A program made the position numbers and the translations under genes. A stretch of DNA of 64,000 bases, from assembly GCF_004355005.1 (NCBI RefSeq), contig NZ_SMSJ01000003.1, forward strand, positions 219,858 through 283,857, written 5' to 3'. Below are positions 27,234-37,302 of this stretch, in pieces. The stretch comes from Dankookia rubra (lineage in GTDB: Bacteria; Pseudomonadota; Alphaproteobacteria; Acetobacterales; Acetobacteraceae). The stretch's first letter is position 1; each line of letters begins with the position of its first letter. Below the pieces are notes generated by a model that did not search any database, had not been told where the DNA came from, and saw only the letters and a program-made list of their open reading frames with translations.

Positions 27234-28199
27234 CTATTCCGATTTCACGCCGGAAGCCGCCACCACCTGCCGCCAGGTCTCCGACTGCTCGCGCAGCAGC
27301 GCGGCGAAATCCGCCTGCGAGGTCCAGGTCGCCTCGGCCCCCTGCGCCGCCAGCCCGTCGCGCACCGAAGCCGTCTCGCTCGCCGCCTTCAGCGCCTCCG
27401 TCACCCGCTGGGTGACCGCCGCCGGCAGCCCGCGTGGCGCGACGGTGCAGTACCAGTTCTCCGCCAGAAGCTTGGGGAAGCCGTATTCCACCGTGGTGCG
27501 CAGTTCGGGCAGGGACGGGCTGCGCTGCCGTGCCGCCAGCGCCAGCGGCACCAGCGCCCCGGCCTTGATATGCGGCAGGATCACCGGCAGGTCGGCGAAG
27601 AGCAGCTGCACCTGGCCGGCAACCAGGTCGGTCACCGCCGGCGCCGCGCCGCGATAGGGCACCACCTCGACCTGCGCGCCGGTCTGCTGGCGGAAGAGAT
27701 GCGCGGTGAGGTGGCTGATCCCGGCCGCGCCGGCGGTGGCGATGTTGAGCGTGCCCGGTCGGCGCTTCGCCAGCTCCAGCAGCTCCGGCAGGGTCTTCAC
27801 GCCGAGGCCGGGCGTGGCCACCAGCGCCTCCGGCACCGTCGCCACCACGCTCAGCAGCGTCACGTCCTCCGGCACGCGGTAGGGCATGCTCGGCTGGGTA
27901 TGCGGCGCGATCACCAGCGATCCGCCATCGATGGTACCGAGTGTATAGCCATCCGGCGGCGACTTCAGCACGTAGTCGGCGCCGATCACTCCGGAGCCGC
28001 CGGCGCGGTTCTCCACCAGCACGCTCTGGCCAAGCGCGGCGCCGAGCGCCGGGGCGTAGAGCCGGGCGATGATGTCGTTCGGCCCGCCGGGCGGGTAGGG
28101 GACGACGGTGCGGACCGGGCGGTTCGGCCAGGCGCCCTGGGCCAGGGCGGGTACCGCGGGCAAGGCCGCGAGGGCGCCGAGGAAATCGCGTCGCTGCAT
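27234..28199 (-). CDS. Bug-type tripartite tricarboxylate transporter receptor
   Basis: 321 residues. Signal peptide QRRDFLGALAALPAVPALAQ, then WPNRPVRTVVPYPPGGPNDIIARLYAP. GQSVLVENRAGGSGVIGADYV, IATAGAAGISHLTAHLF, EVVPYRGAAPAVTDLVAGQVQLLFADLP and ENWYCTVAPRGLP are the conserved ligand-site segments. It is periplasmic. It lies only 14 bp downstream of another Bug gene, so both are made from one transcript, yet they differ clearly in sequence and probably in ligand. No membrane subunits are nearby. Confidence 0.9.
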   Translation of the reverse strand: MQRRDFLGALAALPAVPALAQGAWPNRPVRTVVPYPPGGPNDIIARLYAPALGAALGQSVLVENRAGGSGVIGADYVLKSPPDGYTLGTIDGGSLVIAPHTQPSMPYRVPEDVTLLSVVATVPEALVATPGLGVKTLPELLELAKRRPGTLNIATAGAAGISHLTAHLFRQQTGAQVEVVPYRGAAPAVTDLVAGQVQLLFADLPVILPHIKAGALVPLALAARQRSPSLPELRTTVEYGFPKLLAENWYCTVAPRGLPAAVTQRVTEALKAASETASVRDGLAAQGAEATWTSQADFAALLREQSETWRQVVAASGVKSE

Positions 28200-28213
28200 C
28201 GGAGGCGTGTCCT

Positions 28214-29152
28214 TCAATCGAGCCGGATGTCGAGCTGCTTCAGCAGCGCCGGCCATTGCGCCTGGTCGCGATCGAGCTGGGCGCGGAAGCCGGCCGCGCC
28301 GGTGCCGGCCTGCAGCCCCGCCGCGGCGAGGCGCGCCGCGACCTCGGGCGCCGCCATGGCCTGCAGGATGGCGGCTTCCAGCGCCGCGCGACGCTCCGCC
28401 GGAACGCCGGTCGGCGCCAGCACGCCGTACCAGTTCTCCATCACCAGCGATGGCTGGCCCTGTTCCGGCGCGGTCGCCACATCGGGCAGCAGCGGCGTGC
28501 GGGCGCTGCCGAAGACGCCTAGCGCGCGCATCTTCCCCGCCGTCACCTGCGGCAGCAGCACCGGCGTGTCGGCGATCATCAGGTCGATGTTGCCGGCGAG
28601 GAAATCTGCGACCGCCGGACCGGCGCCGCGGTAGGGCACGTGGGTCATCGGCAGGCCGGTCGCCAGCCGCACCATCTCCCCGGCGATGTGCATCGTCGTG
28701 CCCGGCCCGGCCGAGCCATAGGTCAGCGGCCGGCCCAGCTTCCGCTGCGCCGCGGCCAGGCCGCCCAGCGTCTCCGCCAGCGCCGGCTGCACCACCAGCA
28801 GGCTCGGCACCCGGCCGAACAGCGCCACCGGCTCGAAGTCGCGTGCGGGGTCGTAGGGCAGCTTCGGCTGCAGCGAGGCGCCGAGCACCACGACGCCGAG
28901 CGATCCCACCAGCAGGGTCTGCCCATCCGGCGCCGACTTGGCGACGATCTCGCTGGCCAGCACGCCGCCGGCGCCGCCGCGGTTGTCCACCACCACCGGC
29001 TGGCCCAGCGCCTGCGCCATCCCCGGCGCGACCAGCCGGGCGAGCTGGTCGGCTGGCCCGCCGGCCGCGAAGGGAATGACCAGCCGGACGCCTTGCGCCG
29101 AGGCCGCCCCGGCCGAAAGCCACAGGGCCAGTGCCGCCAGAATGGCGCGCAT
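28214..29152 (-). CDS. Bug-type tripartite tricarboxylate transporter receptor
   Basis: 312 residues. Signal peptide MRAILAALALWLSAGAASAQ, then VRLVIPFAAGGPADQLARLVAP. GQPVVVDNRGGAGGVLASEIV, YGSAGPGTTMHIAGEMVRL, THVPYRGAGPAVADFLAGNIDLMIADTP and ENWYGVLAPTGVP match the family. The start ATG 29152 has GGAGGAG upstream and directly precedes the signal peptide; the frame extends 33 codons further but those look non-coding. It is the first gene of a two-receptor operon and diverges from the chromate transporter pair. Confidence 0.9.
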   Translation of the reverse strand: MRAILAALALWLSAGAASAQGVRLVIPFAAGGPADQLARLVAPGMAQALGQPVVVDNRGGAGGVLASEIVAKSAPDGQTLLVGSLGVVVLGASLQPKLPYDPARDFEPVALFGRVPSLLVVQPALAETLGGLAAAQRKLGRPLTYGSAGPGTTMHIAGEMVRLATGLPMTHVPYRGAGPAVADFLAGNIDLMIADTPVLLPQVTAGKMRALGVFGSARTPLLPDVATAPEQGQPSLVMENWYGVLAPTGVPAERRAALEAAILQAMAAPEVAARLAAAGLQAGTGAAGFRAQLDRDQAQWPALLKQLDIRLD

Positions 29153-29280
29153 GGCGTCTCCTCCGTCGTTGCTTGCGACGCATGATGATACGCAAGCCGG
29201 CGCGCCGCCAAGGGCCGGCACCCTCGACAGCGGCGCGGCGGCGCGGGACAAGCGGGCAGCAGCAGGACGAGACTCCCCGG

Positions 29281-29835
29281 GTGCCCGATACGCAGCGGCC
29301 GCAGGCGACGCTCGGCGCGATCCTCCGCGTTTTCACCACGCTCGGCATGGCCAGCTTCGGCGGCGGCCTGCCCGGCTGGATGCACCGCGAGATCGTGCAG
29401 AAGCGCGACTGGATGTCGGAGGAGAGCTTCCTCGCCGGCATCGCCCTGGGCCAGGTCCTGCCGGGGCCAAACAGCGTCAACCTCGCGCTCTACATCGGCC
29501 AGCAATTGCGGGGATGGCCGGGGGCGGCATTGGCCTTCCTCGGCATCCTCGGCCCGCCCTTCCTCTTCATCCTCGGCCTGGCGCTGCTCTATGTCTGGGG
29601 CGGCAACCTGGCCGGGCTCGGCGTGGTGCTGGGCGGCGTCGCGGTGGCTGGGCTGGCCAACTCGCTGACCGTCGGGCTGCGCACCGCGTGGCGGATGCGC
29701 GGGCTCTGGCCCTGGGCTATCGCCGGCGCGACCTTCATCGCGGTCGGGCTGCTGCGGCTGCCGATGATTCCGGTGGTGCTGGTGCTCGGCCCGGCCAGCG
29801 TCGGCCTTGCCTGGTGGAGCGCGCGGCATGCCTGA
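29281..29835 (+). CDS. Chromate transporter, N-terminal-type half (CHR family)
   Basis: 184 residues, about five membrane segments. FTTLGMASFGGGLPGWMHREIV and GIALGQVLPGPNSVNLALYIG are the conserved SFGG and PGP motifs of CHR transporters. Short CHR proteins work as pairs, each half the size of full-length ChrA, and may export chromate or move other oxyanions. The start is taken as GTG 29281; the frame is open further upstream, so a longer form is possible. It overlaps the second half by 8 bp. Confidence 0.8.
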   Translation: MPDTQRPQATLGAILRVFTTLGMASFGGGLPGWMHREIVQKRDWMSEESFLAGIALGQVLPGPNSVNLALYIGQQLRGWPGAALAFLGILGPPFLFILGLALLYVWGGNLAGLGVVLGGVAVAGLANSLTVGLRTAWRMRGLWPWAIAGATFIAVGLLRLPMIPVVLVLGPASVGLAWWSARHA

Positions 29836-30373
29836 CCGGCTGCTCGCGCTGTTCCTGGTCTTCGCGCCGCTTTCGTTGGTCTCGCTGGGTGGTGGACCCT
29901 CGATCTTCGCCGAGATGCAGCGCCAGGCGGTGGAGGTGCACCACTGGATGACCCCGCAGGAGTTCACTGAGCTTTTCGCCATCTCGCGTGCCGCGCCGGG
30001 GCCTGGCTCACTGATAAGTGCGCTGGTCGGCTGGCAGGCGGCAGGCTTCGCCGGGGCGCTGGCCGCGGCGCTCGGGCTCTATGGACCGTCCTCCCTGATG
30101 ATGCTCGCGGTCGGGCACTGGTGGCGGCGGCGCGGCGATAGCCCGGCGCGCAAGGTGATCGAGCGCGGGCTGGCCCCGCTCGCCGTCGGGTTGATCTTCG
30201 CCGGCGTGCTCACCCTGTTGCGGGCGGATGGCGCCGGCTGGCTGGAGGTCGCCACGCTCCTGGCCAGCGCCGCCGCGCTGCTGCGCGGGGCGAGTCCCTA
30301 TCTCGTCATGCTGGTCGTCGCGCTGCTCTATGCCGGGCTGCAACAGGCCGGGGCGATCGGCAGCGGCGGTTGA
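29828..30373 (+). CDS. Chromate transporter, second half (CHR family)
   Basis: 181 residues. PLSLVSLGGGPSIFAEMQRQAVEVHHWM and FAISRAAPGPGSLISALVGWQAAG are the paired CHR signatures, differing from the first half by SLGGG in place of SFGGG. The N-terminus was set at ATG 29828, 8 bp inside the previous gene, because it starts the first membrane helix. With its neighbour it would form a heterodimeric CHR transporter. Function on chromate, sulfate or another anion cannot be decided. Confidence 0.82.
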   Translation: MPDRLLALFLVFAPLSLVSLGGGPSIFAEMQRQAVEVHHWMTPQEFTELFAISRAAPGPGSLISALVGWQAAGFAGALAAALGLYGPSSLMMLAVGHWWRRRGDSPARKVIERGLAPLAVGLIFAGVLTLLRADGAGWLEVATLLASAAALLRGASPYLVMLVVALLYAGLQQAGAIGSGG

Positions 30374-30448
30374 CGCAGGGGGGCCGCCGCCCGAAACTGC
30401 GGTCCGACGCCAGCCCATAAAACAAGACCTTACCGGAGAGGACACCCC

Positions 30449-32535
<2,087 letters not shown>

Positions 32536-32536
<1 letters not shown>

Positions 32537-33517
32537 TGCCGGAGGGCCGTCCCTTCGCCTGGGAGGCCAGCTACCCGCCCGGGCTCGACTTGGGCACGCC
32601 GATCGAGCAGGGGACGCTTGGCGGGCTGCTGGCGCGGAGCGCGGCCGAACACGGGCCGCGCGTGGCACTGCGCTACCGCGATGCCGACGTCACATATGCG
32701 GAGCTGCAGGCGATGGCGCAGCGGGTCGCCGGCGCGCTGCCGGCGGCGCGGGACGGCGTGGCGCTGCTGCTGGGCAATACCGTCTTCCATCCCGCGGTGG
32801 TCTTCGGCGCGGCGTTGGCCGGGCTGCGGGTGACGCAGCTCTCGCCGATCGACGCGCCGCGCACCATCCTCCACAAGTTGCAGGACAGCGGCGCGTGGGT
32901 GCTGGTGACCCTGGCGCAGGAGGGGCTGCTGAAGCTTGCCGGCGCGCTGCAGGCGCAAGGCCTGGTCGAGGCGCTGGTGGTCGGCGACGACGCGCATTGG
33001 GGCACCGGCCCGGCCGCGCCGCCTGCCCCCGGGCGAGACGGGGGAGCTGGCGATCCGTGGACCGAATGTCTTCCAGGGCTACTGGGTCCGCCCGGAGGAT
33101 TCGGCGCGCGGCGTCGTGGACGGCTTCTTCCTGACTGGCGACATTGGCCGGATGGACGCCGAAGGGTTCTTCTTCCTGACCGACCGGAAGAAGGACATGA
33201 TCCTGTCGGGGGGCTTCAACGTCTACCCACGGGTGATCGAGGACGCGGTGCACGAGCACCCCGACGTGCTGGACTGCGCCGTGATTGGCGTGCCGGACGA
33301 CTATCGCGGCCAGGTGGCCAAGGCATTCGCTACCCTGCGGCCGGGCGCCACGCCGTTCACGCTGGAGGGCTTGCGGGTTTTCCTGGCCGACCGACTTGGG
33401 GAGCATGAGTTGCCGGCGGCGCTGGAATTCCGCGACGCCCTGCCGCGCACGCCAGTCGGCAAGCTGGCGAAGTTGGACTTGATCGAGGAGGAGCGGGGCC
33501 GCAGCGCCGCCGCCTGA
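32536..33517 (+). pseudogene. Acyl-CoA ligase (PimA-like) with internal deletion and frameshift
   Basis: The first ~155 codons encode the N-terminus of an ANL-family acyl-CoA ligase (VTYAELQAMAQRVAGAL, GLRVTQLSPIDAPRTILHKL). Near 33005-33030 the frame changes and the text jumps to the last ~160 residues: PPGETGELAIRGPNVFQGYW, TGDIGRMDAEGFFFLTDRKKDMILSGGFNVYP, PRTPVGKLAK. About 200-230 residues between them are missing, including the ATP-binding S/T-G-x-T-G-x-P-K loop and the YG.TE motif. The product cannot adenylate acids. An assembly collapse is the alternative explanation. It is flanked by intact fadJ/pimF-like and pimC-like genes. Confidence 0.85.
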
Positions 33518-33530
33518 CGGGGAGAGACCC

Positions 33531-34733
33531 ATGGAATTGCGCTTCAACGAGGCCGAGATCGCCTTCCGTCAGGAAGTCCGCGATTTCATCGCGAAGGAAC
33601 TGCCGAAGGAGACGCATGAGCGCATGCTCGCCGGCAAGTCGCCGACCAAGCAGATGGTGGTGGATTGGCAGCGCAAGCTGAACGCCAAGGGCTGGGCGGT
33701 GCCGGAATGGCCAGTGGAATGGGGTGGCCCGGGCTGGACGCTCGGCCAGCGCTACATCTTCCGCGAGGAGCTGCAGCAGGCCCCGGCGCCGCAGCCGCTG
33801 GCCTTCAATACCAACATGTGCGGCCCGGTGATCGCCGAATTCGGCACGGAGGAGCAGAAGAAGCGCTTCCTGCCGCGGATGGCGAACCTGGATGACTGGT
33901 GGTGCCAGGGCTTCTCCGAGCCCGGCGCCGGCTCCGACCTCGCCGGCCTCAAGACCCGCGCGGTGCGGGAGGGCGACCACTACGTCGTCAATGGCCAGAA
34001 GACCTGGACCACGCTGGCGCAGCATGCCGACTGGATCTTCCTGCTGGTCCGCACCGACCCGAATGCCAAGAAGCAGGAGGGAATCAGCTTCCTGCTCTGT
34101 GACATGAAGACGCCGGGCATCACGGTGCGGCCGATCATCACCATCGAGGGCGGGCACGAGGTCAACGAGGTCTTCCTCGACGACGTGAAGGTGCCGGTCG
34201 AGAACCTGGTCGGCGAGGAGAACCGCGGCTGGGACTGCGCCAAGTTCCTGCTGGGCAACGAGCGCTTCGGCCAGGCGCGGGTCGGCGCCAGCCGCGAGCG
34301 CATCCGCCGGCTGAAGCGGATTGCGTCAACGGAAAGCATGGATGGCGGCCAGCCCTTGATGCAGGACCCCGACTTCGCCCGCAAGGTGACGGAGATCGAG
34401 GTCGAGCTGAAGGCGCTGGAGATGACCGTGATGCGCGTCATCGCCACCGAGTCGAAGCGGAAGGACAAGAAGCCCGACCCGGCCACCAGCGTGCTGAAGA
34501 TCAAGGGCACCGAGATCCAGCAGATGTGCTCCGAGCTGCTGATGAAGGCGGCCGGGCCCTATGCCTGGGTCGACGGCGACCCGGAGGCCGAGGGCAGCAA
34601 CGACATCGACGTGGCGCCCGACTGGGCCTTCGGCCTGGCTGGCGTCTATTTCAACTGGCGCAAGCAGTCGATCTACGGTGGGTCCAACGAGATCCAGCGG
34701 AACATCATGGCCAAAGCGTTTCTGGGGCTCTGA
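33531..34733 (+). CDS. pimC: Acyl-CoA dehydrogenase, pimeloyl-CoA dehydrogenase large-subunit type
   Basis: 400 residues of the ACAD fold. AEIAFRQEVRDFIAKELP and KGWAVPEWPVEWGGPGWTLGQRYIFREEL are characteristic of the PimC branch. QGFSEPGAGSDLAGLKTRA binds FAD/substrate. SIYGGSNEIQRNIMAKAFLGL is the C-terminal FAD-binding signature. It forms the C2-C3 double bond of an acyl- or dicarboxyl-CoA, most likely as a heteromer with the next gene product. The ribosome site GGGGAGAG is 14 bp after the ligase stop. Assignment to pimelate specifically is by operon order and family resemblance. Confidence 0.85.
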   Translation: MELRFNEAEIAFRQEVRDFIAKELPKETHERMLAGKSPTKQMVVDWQRKLNAKGWAVPEWPVEWGGPGWTLGQRYIFREELQQAPAPQPLAFNTNMCGPVIAEFGTEEQKKRFLPRMANLDDWWCQGFSEPGAGSDLAGLKTRAVREGDHYVVNGQKTWTTLAQHADWIFLLVRTDPNAKKQEGISFLLCDMKTPGITVRPIITIEGGHEVNEVFLDDVKVPVENLVGEENRGWDCAKFLLGNERFGQARVGASRERIRRLKRIASTESMDGGQPLMQDPDFARKVTEIEVELKALEMTVMRVIATESKRKDKKPDPATSVLKIKGTEIQQMCSELLMKAAGPYAWVDGDPEAEGSNDIDVAPDWAFGLAGVYFNWRKQSIYGGSNEIQRNIMAKAFLGL

Positions 34734-34739
34734 GCGAAC

Positions 34740-35885
34740 ATGGACTTCGACCTGACGGAAGAGCAGCGTCTCCTCCAGGACAGCGTGGCGCGCCTGCTCG
34801 GCGACAAGTACGGCTTCGAGCAGCGCAAGGGCTACATGAAGTCGCCCGAGGGCTGGAGCCGAGAGATCTGGGCGCAGTATGCCGAGCTCGGCCTGCTCGG
34901 CCTGCCCTTCGCCGAAGATGAGGGCGGCTTCGGCGGCGGCCATGTCGAGACCATGCTGGTCGCCGAGCAGCTGGGGAAGGCGATCGCGCTCGAGCCCTGG
35001 ATTCCGACCGTGGTCATCGGCGGCGGCTTCCTGCGCGCCGGCGCCTCGGCCGAGCTGCGTGCCGAGCTGGTGCCGCAGATCGCCGCCGGCGAGCTGATGC
35101 TGGCCTTTGCCCAGACCGAGCGGCAGTCGCGCTACGACCTGAACGACGTGGCGACCACGGCGAAGAAGGATGGCAGCGGCTGGGTGATCAGCGGCCGCAA
35201 GGGCATGGTCATCCACGGCGACAGCGCCGGCAAGCTGGTGGTCACCGCGCGCACGGCGGGCGGCCAGCGCGACCACAAGGGCATCGGCGTCTTCCTGGTG
35301 GATGCCAAGGACCCCGGCGTCACCCGCCGCGGCTACCGCACCGTCGACGGCCAGCGCGCGGCCGAGGTCGAGTTCGCCAATGCCCGGGCCGAGGCCGTGC
35401 TCGGCAACCCCGAGGACGGGCTGCCGCTGGTCGACCAGGTCGTGGACGAGACCATCGTGGCGCTGGCCGCCGAGGCGGTCGGCTGCATGCAGGTCGCGCA
35501 CGACATGACCATCGACTACATGAAGACCCGCAAGCAGTTCGACCGTCCCATCGGCAGCTTCCAGGCGCTGCAGCATCGCGCCGCCGACATGCTGGTGCAG
35601 CTCGAGCAGGCCCGCAGCATGTCCTACTTCGCCGCCATGGGCGTCGAGGAGCGCGACCCGGCCGAGCGGCGGAAGAACATGGCCTCGGTCAAGGCACAGA
35701 TCGGCCGTTCCGCCCGCTTCGTCGGGCAGCAGTCGATCCAGCTGCATGGCGGCATCGCCATGACCGTGGAATATGCCTGCGGCCACTACTTCAAGCGGCT
35801 GACGGTGAACGATGCCATGTTCGGTGATGCCGATTACTGGGTGCGCTTCCTGGCGAACAGCGGCGGCCTGGTCGCCGCCGCCTGA
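34740..35885 (+). CDS. pimD: Acyl-CoA dehydrogenase, pimeloyl-CoA dehydrogenase small-subunit type
   Basis: 381 residues. MDFDLTEEQRLLQDSVARLLGDKYGFEQRK and FAEDEGGFGGGHVETMLVAEQLGK mark the PimD-like branch. FAQTERQSRYDLNDV replaces the usual FAD-binding SEPGAGSD loop, so this chain probably lacks a full flavin site and works with the upstream subunit. QQSIQLHGGIAMTVEYACGHYFKRL is the C-terminal signature. The gap to the previous stop is 6 bp. It ends the operon; no thiolase or electron-transfer flavoprotein gene follows. Confidence 0.83.
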   Translation: MDFDLTEEQRLLQDSVARLLGDKYGFEQRKGYMKSPEGWSREIWAQYAELGLLGLPFAEDEGGFGGGHVETMLVAEQLGKAIALEPWIPTVVIGGGFLRAGASAELRAELVPQIAAGELMLAFAQTERQSRYDLNDVATTAKKDGSGWVISGRKGMVIHGDSAGKLVVTARTAGGQRDHKGIGVFLVDAKDPGVTRRGYRTVDGQRAAEVEFANARAEAVLGNPEDGLPLVDQVVDETIVALAAEAVGCMQVAHDMTIDYMKTRKQFDRPIGSFQALQHRAADMLVQLEQARSMSYFAAMGVEERDPAERRKNMASVKAQIGRSARFVGQQSIQLHGGIAMTVEYACGHYFKRLTVNDAMFGDADYWVRFLANSGGLVAAA

Positions 35886-35963
35886 ACGGGCGGTCCCTCG
35901 ACCGGATCCGGACGCTCCCGCCACGGGCAGGCGGCGGGGTGGTTTGCCCGTCGCCTGGGCCGA

Positions 35964-35980
35964 ATGCGGCCGCACCGCAT
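35964..35980. promoter_or_regulatory. ATGCGG-N5-CCGCAT dyad upstream of importer operon
   Basis: A perfect 6-bp inverted repeat lies in the 192-bp gap between the acyl-CoA dehydrogenase operon and the receptor gene at 36078, about 100 bp before its start. It may be an operator for the importer operon. No promoter hexamers are convincing around it, and no regulator gene is adjacent. Confidence 0.25.
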
Positions 35981-36077
35981 CATGTTGAGGCCCGGTAACG
36001 GCGTTCCGCCCTTGCGCCCCTGCGTGCCTTGCGGTTGCATGGCTGCACCGCAGCAAACGACGCGACCGGGGTAGAGC

Positions 36078-37292
36078 ATGACGGGTTGGGTGATCGGGCG
36101 CCGCCAGGTCCTGGCAGGCGCCGGCGCAGCATTGGCGGCCCCCGTCCTCGGGCGGGCGCAGGGCGCGCCCATCCGGATCGGCGAGATCAACAGCTACACC
36201 GCGCAGCCGGCCTTCCTGCAACCCTACCGCTATGGCTGGACCATGGCGGTGGAACAGGTGAACGCCGCCGGCGGCGTCAATGGCCGCAGCCTCGAGACCC
36301 TGCACCGCGACGATGCCGGTAAGCCGGAGGACGCCGTCCGCCTTGCCGGCGAGCTGGTGAATGCCGAGAAGGTGGCGCTGCTCTCGGGCGGCTTCCTGTC
36401 GAATGTCGGCCTCGCCATCGCCGACTACGCCAACCAGAACCGCATGCTCTACGTCGCGTCCGAGCCGCTGACCGACGCGCTCGTCTGGTCGCGCGGCAAT
36501 CGCTACACCTTCCGGCTGCGCGCCAGCACATACATGCAGAGCGCGATGCTGGTCGAGGAAGCCGCGAAGCTGCCGGCGAAGCGCTGGGCGACCGTCGCGC
36601 CGAACTACGAATACGGCCAGTCCGCGGTGCGCTGGTTCAAGGAACTGCTCACCCGCGCGCGGCCGGACGTGACCTTCGTCGCCGAGCAATTCCCCGCCCT
36701 CGGCCGCATCGATGCCGGCGCCACGGTGCAGGCGCTGGCGGCGACGAATCCGGAGGCGATCTTCAACGTCACCTTCGGCGCCGACCTCACCAACTTCGTC
36801 CGGCAGGGCCTGACCCGCGGGCTGTTCGAGCGGCGCCGCGTCGTCTCCCTGCTGACCGGGGAGCCGGAATACCTCGACCCGCTGCAGGACGAGGCGCCGG
36901 AGAACTGGATCGTCACCGGCTATCCCTGGGACCAGGTGAACACGCCGGAACATGCCGCCTTCCGCGAGGCCTACCGCCGCCGCTGGAACGACACCCCCCG
37001 GCTCGGCAGCGTGGTCGGCCACGATACGGTCATGGCGATCGCCGCGATGTTGAAGCAGACCAGCGCCGTCGAGACCGAGGCGATGGTGGATGCCATGGCC
37101 GGGCTGAAATTCGGCTCGGTCTTCGGCCCGGTCGAGTTCCGCGCCATCGACCACCAATCCACCATGGGCGCCTTTGTCGGCCGCACCGTGCTGAAGAACG
37201 GGCGCGGCACCATGGCCGATTGGCGCTACGCCGATGGCCGCGACTACCTGCCGCCGGACGACGTGGTGCGCGCGCTGCGCCCGCAGAGCTGA
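36078..37292 (+). CDS. Liv-type ABC transporter receptor, Tat-exported
   Basis: 404 residues. The signal sequence has a twin-arginine start (GRRQVLAGAGAALAAPVLGRAQ). The mature protein is a type-1 periplasmic binding fold (Peripla_BP_6): IRIGEINSYTAQPAFLQPYRYGW, AVEQVNAAGGVNGRSLE, LSGGFLSNVGLAIADYANQ, then ATVAPNYEYGQSAVRWF in the second lobe. It should bind a small organic compound and deliver it to the fused permease that starts 10 bp downstream. The neighbouring nicotinate genes make a pyridine carboxylate a reasonable guess, but the binding residues do not prove it. Confidence 0.85.
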   Translation: MTGWVIGRRQVLAGAGAALAAPVLGRAQGAPIRIGEINSYTAQPAFLQPYRYGWTMAVEQVNAAGGVNGRSLETLHRDDAGKPEDAVRLAGELVNAEKVALLSGGFLSNVGLAIADYANQNRMLYVASEPLTDALVWSRGNRYTFRLRASTYMQSAMLVEEAAKLPAKRWATVAPNYEYGQSAVRWFKELLTRARPDVTFVAEQFPALGRIDAGATVQALAATNPEAIFNVTFGADLTNFVRQGLTRGLFERRRVVSLLTGEPEYLDPLQDEAPENWIVTGYPWDQVNTPEHAAFREAYRRRWNDTPRLGSVVGHDTVMAIAAMLKQTSAVETEAMVDAMAGLKFGSVFGPVEFRAIDHQSTMGAFVGRTVLKNGRGTMADWRYADGRDYLPPDDVVRALRPQS

Positions 37293-37302
37293 ACACGGCG
37301 CC

